Positions 36,206 through 46,585 of a stretch of DNA of 64,000 bases are shown in pieces (the first letter of the stretch is position 1; every line of letters starts with the position of its first letter). The notes beneath the pieces were generated by a model. The model made no database searches. It had not been told where the DNA came from and saw only the letters and a list, made by a program, of their open reading frames with translations. Origin of the DNA: Ornithodoros turicata (Eukaryota; Arthropoda; Arachnida; Ixodida; Argasidae); the NCBI RefSeq assembly GCF_037126465.1, contig NC_088207.1, positions 41,910,143-41,974,142 of the forward strand, written 5' to 3'. The translations under genes and the position numbers were made by a program.

Positions 36206-37683
36206 TTAAAAGATTATTTTATCGCGTATGTCCTTGAGGTAGTTCGCCAGGGCACACAGCGCAGGTTGCTTGTGTTGCTTTGGCCAGCTCCCCAGTACCT
36301 TCTCAACACTAAAAAGTCGGTTGTCAAGCTTCGGGAGGGCGATCTTCAGTGTTCGCCGAGTAGAGTCGAAGCGTCGGCAGGTGACCAGCACGTGCTCCGT
36401 GTTCACCACAGTTCCGCAAGTTCCGCAGTTCGGCGATCCAATGACACATATCTTATGAAGGAATGCTGCTGCGAACGGCACGTTGAGTCGCAATCGATGG
36501 ATGACGGACTCTAACAGCCTTGGCATCTTCGATGGGAGGCAGTAAGTGCAGTTGGGGTCGATTCGCGCGAGGAACGAGTAATTCATGACGTCGCCTGTCC
36601 ACATGGTTTTAGAGAGGCGATTACGTAAGGAGGCGAGCAAGTACTTTGCAACAGATTGCGTAAAGTAGATTTTATGAGTAGTTCTTTTATGGTGAGCAAT
36701 TCGAGCAGCCTGGTCCGCCTTCTCATTTCCAGTGATACCGCAGTGCCCTGTGATCCACTGGATGGTGATGTTGTTACCCTTTGTTTCGGCAGAATTGTGT
36801 GCTGCGATAACACTGTAGACGACCGGCGCAAGTGAGGATGTCGTCGAACTTTGCATTGCTTTGAGGCCAGATTTTGAGCCAGAGAAAATAGCCCATGTAG
36901 TCGGGGTTTCTTTTGACGCTATGTGTACAAGAGCTTCCTCGATGGCGTAGAGCTCTGCAGCAGTTGAGGACGTCCTGTGAGACAGACGGATCGCACGGTG
37001 CTCTCCCGAGGACGGGATGACGAATGCGCATGCCGACGACTCTTGTGATGTGGACGCATCTGTAAATATCTGCTGGAGTTCGGAGTACTGAGCAACCACA
37101 TCCCGTGCGAGCTGTATTACAATAGGCCCTGGAGTGTCCTTCTTTGACTTGAGGCCTGGCACCTATGGCGACACAGTAGGGAGTTTCAGCGTCCAATAGG
37201 GAATGGGAGCTGCAGACAGAGGCTTGAACCGAGGAATTTCTTGGAAGTAGGGCTCCAGAGCTTGGTGAATGCTCGACCTTGTTCGCGTACGAATCCAGCG
37301 GGCCAACGGGTGTTTGACATGTCGAGACACCAAACGTCTGTAATGCCTGAGGGATTCGGTCACTCGCAGAACAGATATAGGTGGCTCTCTAGCTTCAGCA
37401 ATAGCTGCGCGGTTGGAGGTTGCTCGCGGGACGCCTAGGCACCCTCCTACAGTAACCTACAGTTTCGTTGTACCTTAATGTGTTGTACTGGCTGTCCACC
37501 AATGACCTGCGGTACGTATGACTCATCAGACATTAAAATGGCTTCGTCTTTTCGTTCGCGCCTAGCTGTGCCCAGGAATCTCCCTTTCATGGTGCGAAAA
37601 CCTTCCGCTGGATCTTTCCTGTCTTCAAGAACTAAAATGTGGCGGAGGCTTACTGATCTGCGAATGTCCTCCTTTTGCTCCAA
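36206..37683 (-). pseudogene. non-LTR retrotransposon ORF2 C-terminal relic with RNase H domain
   Basis: A 318-codon open stretch (36206-37162) carries an RNase H domain: IFTDAST (D35), TAAELYAI (E70), then WITGHCGITGNEKADQAA (H140, D150), followed by a cysteine-rich tail (CTYC, CGTCG, HVLVTC). The third catalytic aspartate is replaced: the family motif SDSKS reads SGSKS (G95). Upstream in the same frame, through one TAG at 37163, come CLGVPRATSNRAAIAEAREP (near 37395-37455) and VTESLRHYRRL, the post-RT linker of such elements. A shifted frame to 37683 may hold the RT thumb. RNase H after RT points to the I/R1/LOA group of LINEs. It lies in the giant intron in the gene's orientation and is 5' truncated and inactive. 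Confidence 0.85.
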
Positions 37684-37764
37684 GACTCACCGCGAGCTCC
37701 GGCGTCCGTCGCCGTGCAAGAGCGCGCGTACCCTCCCGGTCCCCGCCGGACGTTGAAAGAGACC

Positions 37765-38078
37765 TTTTTGATTCCGTGTTAGCACCCTGGAGCAACTGTG
37801 GCCATGAGCAACGTACAGACGTGGACAGATGGAGAGAGGAGAGCAGGAAGGAGAGCGGGGACTGAGTGATTAGTATGCGTCCTGGGTCGACTTCAGGGGA
37901 ACTCTGCCGTCACTCGCCTCGAAAGTATGCGGGGAAACCCAGAGAAACCCTCAGACAGCACAGCCGGCGGTAGGATTCGAACCCACCACCTCCCAGTCTT
38001 CAGCACGACCTTGGCTACCACCAACAAGCGGATACTATTATCCACTCAGCCATGGCGCTGCTTTGGCAGAGACCGCCA
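37765..38078 (-). mobile_element. SINE family 1, near full length with long 3' end
   Basis: Read on the minus strand: a tRNA-like head (box B GGGTTCGAATCC near 37973-37984), CGGCTGTGCTGTCTGAGGGT, the family body and GACGCATACTAATCACTCAG, then a tail GTCCACGTCTGTACGTTGCT ending GGTGCTAACACGGAATCAAA. The same tail ends the copy at 63415-63790, so these two define the family 3' end. Confidence 0.8.
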
Positions 38079-38602
38079 ACAGGTGTGGTGAGGGGACGGA
38101 AATCCACCTTCGAGGAGCAATATGTTGCCAGGCGCCCGTCAGATTGCGCGCCGTACGGCGTCATACTTCTTAAAACCGGTCATTAATTTTGTTATACTTA
38201 CGCGTCCCATAGCGAAACAATTATTTTGGGAGAATACTGTGTGAGACGCGTAGATTCCAGAGGCTGGGATTCGCTAGGATTCTGAAGACGCGAGATTTAG
38301 TCTGTAGTGGAACTTCCCCTGGATCTTCCATTGGAACCTCCCTTGGAACTTCCCCGCAATTCCGCGTCCTCTCAGAAAGATCCTGCCCATTATTATGAAT
38401 GCATAGAGGCGTTGTTGTTGTTCGTTCCTCACGGGCGCTCAAAAGCACGCTGACACCAAGCCTACGATCTTGAACTTTCGTAGAGCGATCGTTATCATTA
38501 TATGTAAAGTTAGCGCGCTCCAAAGCCGCTCTGATAGGCTCGCGCAAGAGCTCGTGGCGAATCACGAGCAAAAGTGATCCATTTAACGCGCGTTACGGGA
38601 TA

Positions 38603-38850
38603 ACGGCTCGCGTGGCTCAGTGCTTAGCGTGCTGGCCGTGTCACGTCGAGACTGGAAGGTACCCAGGTTCGAATCCCAGTGCCGGCTGTGCTGTCTGGGG
38701 TTTTTCCTGGGCTTTCCTCAGACGATTTCAGACATATGTCGGCACAGTTCCCTTAGAAGTCAGCCCAGTACGCACATTCACCCAGGGCAACAACGGCGGG
38801 CCCTTTCACCACCGAGTAAGAGCCCATTTTTCCCGTTTCTTGCAGTACCC
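38603..38850 (+). mobile_element. tRNA-derived SINE, near full length (family 1)
   Basis: The head carries a box A-like TGGCTCAGTGCTTAGCGTGC and box B GGTTCGAATCC, followed by the family body GGCTGTGCTGTCTGGGGTTT, CAGACATATGTCGGCACAGT and GAAGTCAGCCCAGTACGCAC, then ACCACC-like sequence. It is the best-preserved plus-strand copy and gives the orientation for the others. Not a tRNA gene: there is no acceptor-stem pairing and it continues directly into the body. Confidence 0.85.
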
Positions 38851-39934
38851 CGCACGTATCAGCGCCCGTAGAGCCCAGTCAGTGACGCGCGCGCTTCACT
38901 GGATGTATTGTCCCTCCTCACGACACACGCGTTCGCCTCGGGGACATTGAAGTTTATCCGCTTAGACAAACACTCTGAACCGTATATGTAGCAGCATCTA
39001 CACACTGTGCTGTACACTAGACCCATATGGATAGCAATTTGTTATCAATAGGAGTGCATGCACAAATAACACAGTTGGGAAAACGGGGGCTAGATGATGG
39101 AGGACGACGAATTGTTTGTTTTACCTATCCACACACAGTATAAAATGACGACATTTTGCGAGTCGATAGCCCCTTCAGATGCACATAGTAGGAATGGGAT
39201 AGACAAGTACTTATCGTGCTTCGGCTACAGAGGTCAAGATCCGTTGAATTGCCTCTTGTGGATTTTCAAATTGCATGCGGCACACAGCATCATATATGTA
39301 AACCTCCTTCTGCAGCACAGGAGGAGGTTCATATAAAATCGAATCGCTATTAAAAAAAATACGGATGGCAAAACAAAAAGAAAACGTCCAGACAGTCAAT
39401 GTATTACAAATGTTAAAGTGTCTATTGCCAATACAGAAGTGAAATTAGCTCTTGAAGCACGGCTGAGTACACCTCAAATGCAAACGTTCACGAATGAAAT
39501 TACAGTGTTAAAATATGTGACGAAATTCTTGAGATAAGCGAGTGATTCGTATCTGTGATATGCTATATCAGTTACTTCCCGCATGTGACAAAAAAAACAT
39601 TTACTTAGTGGTCCAACTGTAAAATGCTTTGCTGTAGAATGTTACGAGCCGTGGCTGTCGCCCTTGCGAAACGCAAGAGCACGGCTCCCGCCCAAGCTCA
39701 AAGAAAAATGCAACAGCCAGCACTACCCCCAAATAGAACGCACTAATAAACGGTCTACCTATTTTGAGCCGCGTGTGGAATTACTGAACTCCTGTTTCAT
39801 GTGGTATAAGCTATCCGAGGACATCTAGTTCGTGTTCAGCACGAGTAATGTCCGGCATGAGCGTTGTGCCGGGCACGGAGTTGATGGTGATGTTGACGAA
39901 AAAAAAATGATAGGGGCACGAAGTGTTGATAACA

Positions 39935-40020
39935 TCACCGTAAAGTTATCGTGCCTAAACCCGAACCAATGGCAGAGTGTATGACTCAGAATCTTATCCG
40001 TTGAATGGCGTGGCACATAC
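39935..40020 (+). repeat. dispersed repeat shared with 15985-16065
   Basis: See the copy at 15985-16065; here the upstream part GTAAAGTTATCGTGCCTAAA, CCCGAACCAATGG is also comparable. Confidence 0.5.
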
Positions 40021-40754
40021 GTTGTCTCGGAAGCCACATTAGCAACGGTCTACTAACTCTCGCTATTACTATGCTTACGACTGGGTAAGGTCGTCTTCGT
40101 GGCAACTGCGGACACTGCCCAGCGAACTGAAACCGTCCAACAATATCGAAAGAGTTTGTCGTAGATACATAATGAAGTGCGCATAAGGTACCTTGCGCGA
40201 TCCAGAAATGGTAATCTGTACTATGTCCTACAGCCCAGAATTAAGGTACGCTAAAACCCCTAACTCAACGCGCTTTGCTCGGTGACTTAGTCACCCATTG
40301 ACTCTACTTTATAAGTTGCTCGTTCATAAGTTTACTTTAACAATCATCTGGTACTGACGTCCTCTCCTGCACAGAGATCGAGCGAGGTAAATGCAGGATT
40401 GCTGGTGGACAAACTCTAGTATATAACTAGTGGACTAAACTGGTGTCGTGTTTTCTCTTCGTGTTCGCCCTTGGTCAGGCTTGTTTACTATGGAGTACTC
40501 TGCATAGAGTGCACAATATGGGTACTGTACGTACGTGTAATACCGTGTACGTGTGATTATTTCTGCTTTCTGTGCGAGCCATATAGACCTCGTCAGGAAT
40601 GTTTTGCTATTCAATGTACGTAACGTACGTGCAGTTCTAATTTCAATTTGTAGTTTCCAATTTGTAATTCCAATTTGTAGTTGGTGCCAAGCTTGGTGAT
40701 GATGTTCTCATTTATTCTTTCAAAGCGTTTCAAAGCGTCGAGGTTAGTGTAGTT

Positions 40755-40860
40755 TCCCTTTCTTTTATTAATAACGCGTCCTGGAGTAGCCAGTCCCGAG
40801 TGGCTCGAGATTACCATCTCCATTTTTTTCTTTTCAAATCAATCAATCAATCAATCAATT
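40755..40860 (+). repeat. LINE/SINE 3' tail with (AATC)n
   Basis: CCTTTCTTTTATTAATAACG, CGTCCTGGAGTAGCCAGTCC, CGAGTGGCTCGAGATTACCA, TCTCCATTTTTTTCTTTTCA, (AATC)n. The best-preserved copy of the tail. Confidence 0.65.
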
Positions 40861-42799
40861 TGTAGTTTTGTCGATGATCTTTCAGGTAATCGACACTAAC
40901 TTTACAAATATGAGCTGCAGGTAATACTATACACGCCAGGTTGTGCAAAAGAAGTTAGCTGATTACTAGCGGCAGATCAATAGATAAGTGCACACTTATT
41001 GACAGTGCACACAAGTAGAAAAACTATATATCATCTTCATTACTGGTATCATGTTTTCCGTCTTTTTCCTTTCTTTTTTTTATGTCTAAAAGTTGCATAA
41101 TCAGGTAGGTCCTTACTGTGTTTTGCTTCTCCCCGCCCTTATGGATACGGTGACTTTTTTCTGTGTGTATGTGTGCTTTGAGGCTCAGGTCTTATAAACA
41201 TGGACTGAATTTTGCTGTGTGTTCATGCTGTCTCCGAAATATATTTGTTACCTTACAACATTTTTTGTTTATTTTCTACAGATCGTACAGTACGCACTCG
41301 AATATAGTACGCGACGCAAATGAGTATGTCGCAAGTCTTTAACAGCGCATTATATGTGCGAGAACTGAAAAATTATATCAAGCGTAATTAGCCTCGGACG
41401 AGGTTCGCAGTCTAAGCCTCCAGAACATTCCACGCTCGGCGACACATTTCCGAGTTGAACACAAAACCAAAAACAAGGACAAAGAGGCTGTTTACCATGA
41501 TAGCTCGCGGAGGCCCCGAAAGCAAACATCAAGATCATTTCGCCGTTCCGTAAAAATATCCGAGGTAGACGTGTGCAAAGCTTGCATCCAGAGCGGCCAC
41601 GCCGAGGTAACCACAGAGTGTCGTGCGCAAAACTGCGGAGGCGCAGTAAACGACTTTCGAGCCTTCGCCACTGCAAATATCTCGGACAGCCAATCAAGAA
41701 ATAGAACTGTCGTGACGTCGAGACCTGGCGCCATTTCCAAGGTCCCAATTTTAGATGGCGACCCCTTGGCTCTATATCAAGTACAACTCGTGTTTTGCTT
41801 TGCTGCAAGTGAGATAAAAGGCGGTAATCCTAGGAGCACGGCGGGCAGTGCTTGTGTTGATGTTAGAAGCCAATGATCGATGGAAAGGAATATTTTACGA
41901 AGGGCGCAATGAACGGAAGTGTTCGAAATTTACTTTTAGACTGCAATTAGGCCAAGCTATGCAAACACTGAACTGAGAAGCGATGCGGCGTTGCGGTACT
42001 GGGTTTCTGTGGGGGGACGTTAGTCATGCGTACAATTGGTGTGCGTGCGTTTTGCTGTGGCTGCGGAGATTTTTATGAGGGTGGTCACAGTGTACTGTAT
42101 TAGATGATCGCACATTATGTCTTTCGAATATATCCTTCTGACTACATCGCAACCACTGGAATTTAATGGGCACTTATTATACTGAAGCGAGAGTGATGTG
42201 TGATTCAAGATTCAAATATGTGATGCCACGCTTAAGTCTGAAACCTTGCCCATTTATATTTACGAGGACATTGTTGTAGCGCCTTTCAGGCAGACATCAA
42301 TGCAGAATTCAATGGTTAACTCTGATAGAAACAGCGGCACGGATGGAGAGAAGTCAAGTTCTCGGCGATCAAACAGCACTAAAAAAGTAGACACTGAAGG
42401 TTTTTGCATTTATTAAGAACACGGCTTATTAAAGCTTCAATGTCTATAATCTCGAGCAGACTTACACAACTTACCTCTAGCTCTTCCTAAAGCAAAGCGT
42501 ACAGGAACGTCACAGGAAGGCATATTGCTCGTGTAAAACTGTGGAGCGCCGACCCTTATCTCCTTGAATGCAATATCAAACTACGGCAAACTCACACTGT
42601 AAAATCCCAGCAGAGTCACGCGGTCGATGACTCAGCCAGTGTAGCGGGACGTAAGGCAACTGTAAAGTGATGTACTTTGCATAAGGTATGTTCACGAAGA
42701 CATTCTCATCTCAAAATAGAGTTGTTGCTGTTGTTGACATTTTACTTTTCTTCTTCTTCTTTTTCTTTTTTTTTTTTAGCGGTCACGATGTACCAGGTG

Positions 42800-42930
42800 G
42801 TGCTGATCCCAACGTTGCGGGTTAGAACCCGGTCGAGGACGGCAGCGGCTTGGTGGCAGGGTACAAGTTGCCTACAGGGGTTGCGACAGGTCGTCCGAGG
42901 TTATACCAGATAAACGTAAAAGACAGTTCT
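42800..42930 (+). mobile_element. SINE family 2 head
   Basis: TTGCGGGTTAGAACCCGGTC (box B), GAGGACGGCAGCGGCTTGGT. The tail is missing or belongs to the family 2 tail further on at 43535. Confidence 0.55.
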
Positions 42931-43019
42931 TTGCAGCGATGTGAACTCCCATTGAAAGTTTCACATCGATGAGGGTAATAGAAGCAAAGAAAACTGGCCC
43001 CGCGAATACCGAACATCAT

Positions 43020-43300
43020 GGTGGCGGTAGTGGTGGTGGTGGTGGTGGTGTAATGATGGTGAAAGGGCTCGCCGTTGTCGGCCTCACAGATGTGGACAAC
43101 GTCACGACTGACGCCCTGGGGAATGTGCGTCCTGGGCCGACTTCTAAGGGAACTGTGCCGACGTATGTCTGAATGCCCCTCTGAGGAAAACCCAGGAAAA
43201 AGCAGAGACAGCACAGCCGGCGCCGGGATTCGAACCCGTGCACCACGGGTAATTCATGCTGCTCTGATCCACAGCCCTCGCCGCCACCAGTGAGGCATCG
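43020..43300 (-). mobile_element. SINE family 1, near full length
   Basis: Minus strand: box B GGGTTCGAATCCCGGC, GCCGGCTGTGCTGTCTCTGC, CTTAGAAGTCGGCCCAGGAC, GCACATTCCCCAGGGCGT, CAGTCGTGACGTTGTCCACA, GGCCGACAACGGCGAGCCCT, then a (CCA)n tail. Short internal deletions only. The (GGT)n tract at 43020-43050 on the plus strand is its tail. Confidence 0.82.
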
Positions 43301-43374
43301 CACGTGCTTACGGCTGCCAATGGGAATGGACGCAACTCTGAACTCTCTGACGCCCCCGCTACGCTCGCGAGAGT

Positions 43375-43505
43375 GTTCGGGGGGCTTGTATCTCGCTCAG
43401 TACGACACGTAGAAGAGTCATTCTTTTTCTCCTCAGTATTCTTGCGTGCAGTACCATGCGTACATGATGTAATAAACCACATCTATGAAAGTATCCCGAC
43501 CCCTT
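43375..43505 (+). repeat. dispersed repeat shared with 60595-60812
   Basis: GTATCTCGCTCAGTACGACA and ATGATGTAATAAACCACATC, TATGAAAGTATC also occur at 60612-60631 (GTATCTCGCCGAGTACGACA) and 60775-60806 (ATGATGTAATGCACCATATC, TATCAAAGTGTC) in the same order, with extra sequence between them at 60 kb. Confidence 0.6.
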
Positions 43506-43534
43506 TAAATCACGTCTTCAGTGCACGTACACGT

Positions 43535-43650
43535 TGAGTGCACGTTAATGAACCCTCAGGTGGGCAAAATTAATCCATAAATTAATTTATAGACCGATCA
43601 CTGTGCTGTCGCCCATGATTGTACTAGTCTCTTCGCGGTATGGCAATAAA
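43535..43650 (+). mobile_element. SINE family 2 tail
   Basis: GTGCACGTTAATGAACCCTC, AGGTGGGCAAAATTAATCCA, GACCGATCACTGTGCTGTCG, CCCATGATTGTACTAGTCTC. 5'-truncated copy. Confidence 0.65.
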
Positions 43651-44309
43651 GCTTTCGATATATTTCAAGTATTGAGCGGGAAAACGGTTCTAGCTATGAA
43701 TTTGGACGGCGTTACAATTTATCCCGTTATAAATCCCCGTTATAAGAGAGAGGTCGAGAGGATCGCGCGAAGGAGAAGCCCTTGGTGACCTACAAAATAT
43801 CTGCAACCATACCATACGCAACCATCGTTGTACGAAAGATTGTTGTAAAAGAATTACGTAAATCTGTAAATGCCCGAGAGAGTGCGTATAGGAAACTGTA
43901 AATATCTAGTGGTTGGACTGCAGCACTCTTGTGATAGTGGTAGCGAGCGACACACTGTATTCGTGTATTCACCCTGTGTTCCCAAATTGGTAGTTGTTTA
44001 TGGTTGTCAAATTTGGTCAGCATTTACAACTGCTGGTTCCCACGCAGCGGCCACTGGCCTCATCGCAATGTTGCCCTCGGCACGAGCGTTTTCTATGCAG
44101 TTAGGTGAAAACTCACGCGCTCTCTTCATTTTCTTTCTTATTTTCGTGTTATTTCATTTATGTGTTCTTTTTTAATCTGAAGTCCTTAGCTTTACTGGAG
44201 CTTTGTCTCAAAGTAAAGTCTCATTGTACCGGGATCTTTGTCTGCCACCCAACCACAGAGCACATATGCTGCGGGTAGCGGTAAAGTGCTACGAAATGCA
44301 TCAGACGTA

Positions 44310-44548
44310 CAGCTCCGGTCAACCTTAATAATAACACTGGGGGGGAAAATCCATTTCATTTCCCAAGCGCTATAGCAGTCATCCTTGGGGCACTAGGGGA
44401 ATGTTAAATGAACAAAATGCTTGCGTTAAACTAACAGAATAATTTTGTTCAATTAAGATTTCCTCATGGCTCCAAAGGTTGTTGTAATCGCGCTCAGGAA
44501 CGAGACCACATTTTTTTCCGGTGTTATTATTAAGGTTGACCGGAGCTG
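44310..44548. mobile_element. Tc1/mariner-type MITE, 239 bp
   Basis: Inverted ends CAGCTCCGGTCAACCTTAAT, matching over about 40 bp (through AATAACAC and a G/C-run), flanked by TA (44308-44309, 44549-44550). The central 150 bp is unrelated filler. Intact ends and TA duplication support the boundaries. Confidence 0.87.
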
Positions 44549-44637
44549 TACACATTATCCAGTCCTCTTCACACCGAGAAACTCAGTGACTCCCCTACCG
44601 TCTATCGTAGAGCTGTGTTCTACTCCCTGATCTCGTC

Positions 44638-44725
44638 ACATTAAACGTGCTGGGATAGCCGGCATAGTGCAGAAGATGGGCCGCCCTTTTCATATTTATC
44701 TTTCTCTCAACCAGTCAACCAACGA
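44638..44725 (+). repeat. LINE/SINE 3' tail
   Basis: ACATTAAACGTGCTGGGATA, GCCGGCATAGTGCAGAAGAT, GGGCCGCCC, TTTATCTTTCTCTCAACCAG, TCAACCAAC. Diverged copy. Confidence 0.5.
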
Positions 44726-45242
44726 GCCACCAGTAGGCGACATGATCCTCTTCTCCGAGTGGCGATGTGCTCTATACCCATAGCGACATACTGGCCCATG
44801 GGACGCCATCCTACACGCCAAGGTTAAATTATAGTGTCGTAACCGCTCTCCCGAGGAGTGTGTTTTCCTCGCTACCTACCTACGACACCCAATCATAGGC
44901 TGGCTCAGGTGACCTGCTTACATACGCCGAGCATTCGTATTTTGTACAGCGCCGCTGAACATTTTCTATAATACCCTTGGGGTCCTATTTTGGTCCGAAG
45001 CGGCGCTGTTATTCGCTTTCAATATTTAAGACAGCCAATTATGGGGCATTTCTTCTCCGTAAAGCAGGGCACCTAGAACTCGTACGAGCAACATCTACGG
45101 GCAAATCTGCGAGCAACAGGAATACTCAACCAAACAAATTCGACGAAGCTTCGCCAAGTACAAAACATACAAAGTGCTCGACAGCTTTTTTTTTTTTTTT
45201 TTGAAAGGTCGTGCTATTAAATCCTTTCCTGTCCTTCAGTCC

Positions 45243-45253
45243 AACACACACAA

Positions 45254-45292
<39 letters not shown>

Positions 45293-45293
45293 A
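45243..45293. repeat. (CA)n(TA)n microsatellite
   Basis: CA run passing into a TA run, then GATGATGATGATG. Confidence 0.95.
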
Positions 45294-46504
45294 AGATGAT
45301 GATGATGAGAAGGGGCTGATAGCGGCCAACAGGGTGGGTGCTGCACCAGTGCCAATTGTAGACAATGAAAGATGATGGTGCTGGTGGTGTGGTGGTCAGT
45401 CCAAACAACATGACCTGTACATGCTTAGAAGAACAACACCAGCAGCTTAGTCAATCTCCATTTTATTTCTTCATGCGCGAAACCGAACCATGAGTGAGGG
45501 AATTTTCCAGTTAAATGCTTTAAAAAGTCACACGGTCAGGTTGTGCATTCTTCATATTATGGTTTTAGCAGGCCTGGTTTGACGCATGATATTGGTATCT
45601 AACAGATAAATATTGAGATTCAAAAATTGAGGTAGAGTCTACAAATTTAAACGGCCAGCTAACTAGCGTCAAACCGGCGAGGTTGCGTTGCCAATTCTCA
45701 TTCTCTTTCTCGAAGCCGAGAGAGGAGGTTGCACACTCGACCACGCGCTTACCTGAGCGATCCTGGGGAACCCAATGCTCACTTAAGCTAGGTACGAACA
45801 ATGCCAATCTAAAGGTAGAACGGAGGTTAAGTTAAATATACACCTCACGGGAGCACGCAACTCAATTAGATATAAACCCGGCAGCCTTTGTTAACAGTTT
45901 CGAAACAGACGGGGGAAGAATTACTTTCTCGACGCCCCTCCCACATATAATCATAGTGCACGTAATAAAAGGTCAAGGCATATTCGACCCTCGACTCATC
46001 GCTTAGCTAAATGCGGGTAACTATAAGTTGATTAATGCCTGTGGGCGAGCATGCTGAACGTCTGTTCGTTACGTGTGCTCTGTCCGTTGCTCGGGCACAC
46101 ATAATCTAACTGAACAAACGTTCAGCCTTTTGCTGTGAGGTTTGCGCGGTGCATAGCTATACGTGGGAATAAAATGAGATACTGGGCTATAATTGAAACG
46201 GGGGGCTCCGGACGGCAACCTTGCATACTCCCTCTTATCGGCACTAATTAAATGAAGAACTCTATACGTCATAGTTTCGTTTTCATTGCACGTCGCATTG
46301 GTAGAGAAGCAATTTCACCTGATCGGATGGTGTATGATTTTACAAAAGTTGATAAAGATAATTTGTGGTTTCACGTTACGAGACAATTATAATCTGAGCG
46401 ACGACGCATAAGTCGATCTTGCCCAGCACATGGCACACCGTACTTAACGTTCCTCGCGGAAGACGGCGTAACTGAGCTTACGCAACTTGTTCCCTACGGA
46501 GTTC

Positions 46505-46585
46505 ACTGGTATCCTCGGTAGGGATCGAACCCACGTACGATCCTGGAATCAGTCTAGGCGGACGGCACGCTAAGATTTCATAAAT
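46505..46585 (-). mobile_element. tRNA-like SINE head
   Basis: On the minus strand CTTAGCGTGCCGTCCGCCTA (box A region) and GTGGGTTCGATCCCTACCGA (box B) lie at tRNA-like spacing. There is no acceptor stem, so this is a SINE head rather than a tRNA gene. Confidence 0.5.

Larger units (their letters stand above)
38870..42790. other. intronic stretch, mostly unrecognised
   Basis: Contains a small hairpin (39647-39688), a dispersed repeat (39935-40020) and a LINE tail (40755-40860). A GC-richer block at 41400-41880 carries a 152-codon minus-strand frame (41350-41808) with no known motif. 44730-46500, 46590-48778, 48870-50385 and 50790-54940 hold only T/A-rich or unique sequence plus a purine/C-run tract at 50825-50975. 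Confidence 0.5.

Noticed and set aside
38603..38680. Possible functional tRNA gene (box A and box B present)
   Set aside because: No acceptor-stem pairing, continues into the SINE body, and the same head recurs in other copies.
41350..41808. 152-codon minus-strand ORF, with an overlapping plus-strand frame at 41571-41876, in a GC-richer block
   Set aside because: No recognised motif, no supporting splice context, and both strands are open across the same stretch, which is expected of GC-rich noncoding sequence.
46505..46585. Possible tRNA gene on the minus strand
   Set aside because: The box B region is good but arms do not pair into a cloverleaf; classed as a SINE head.
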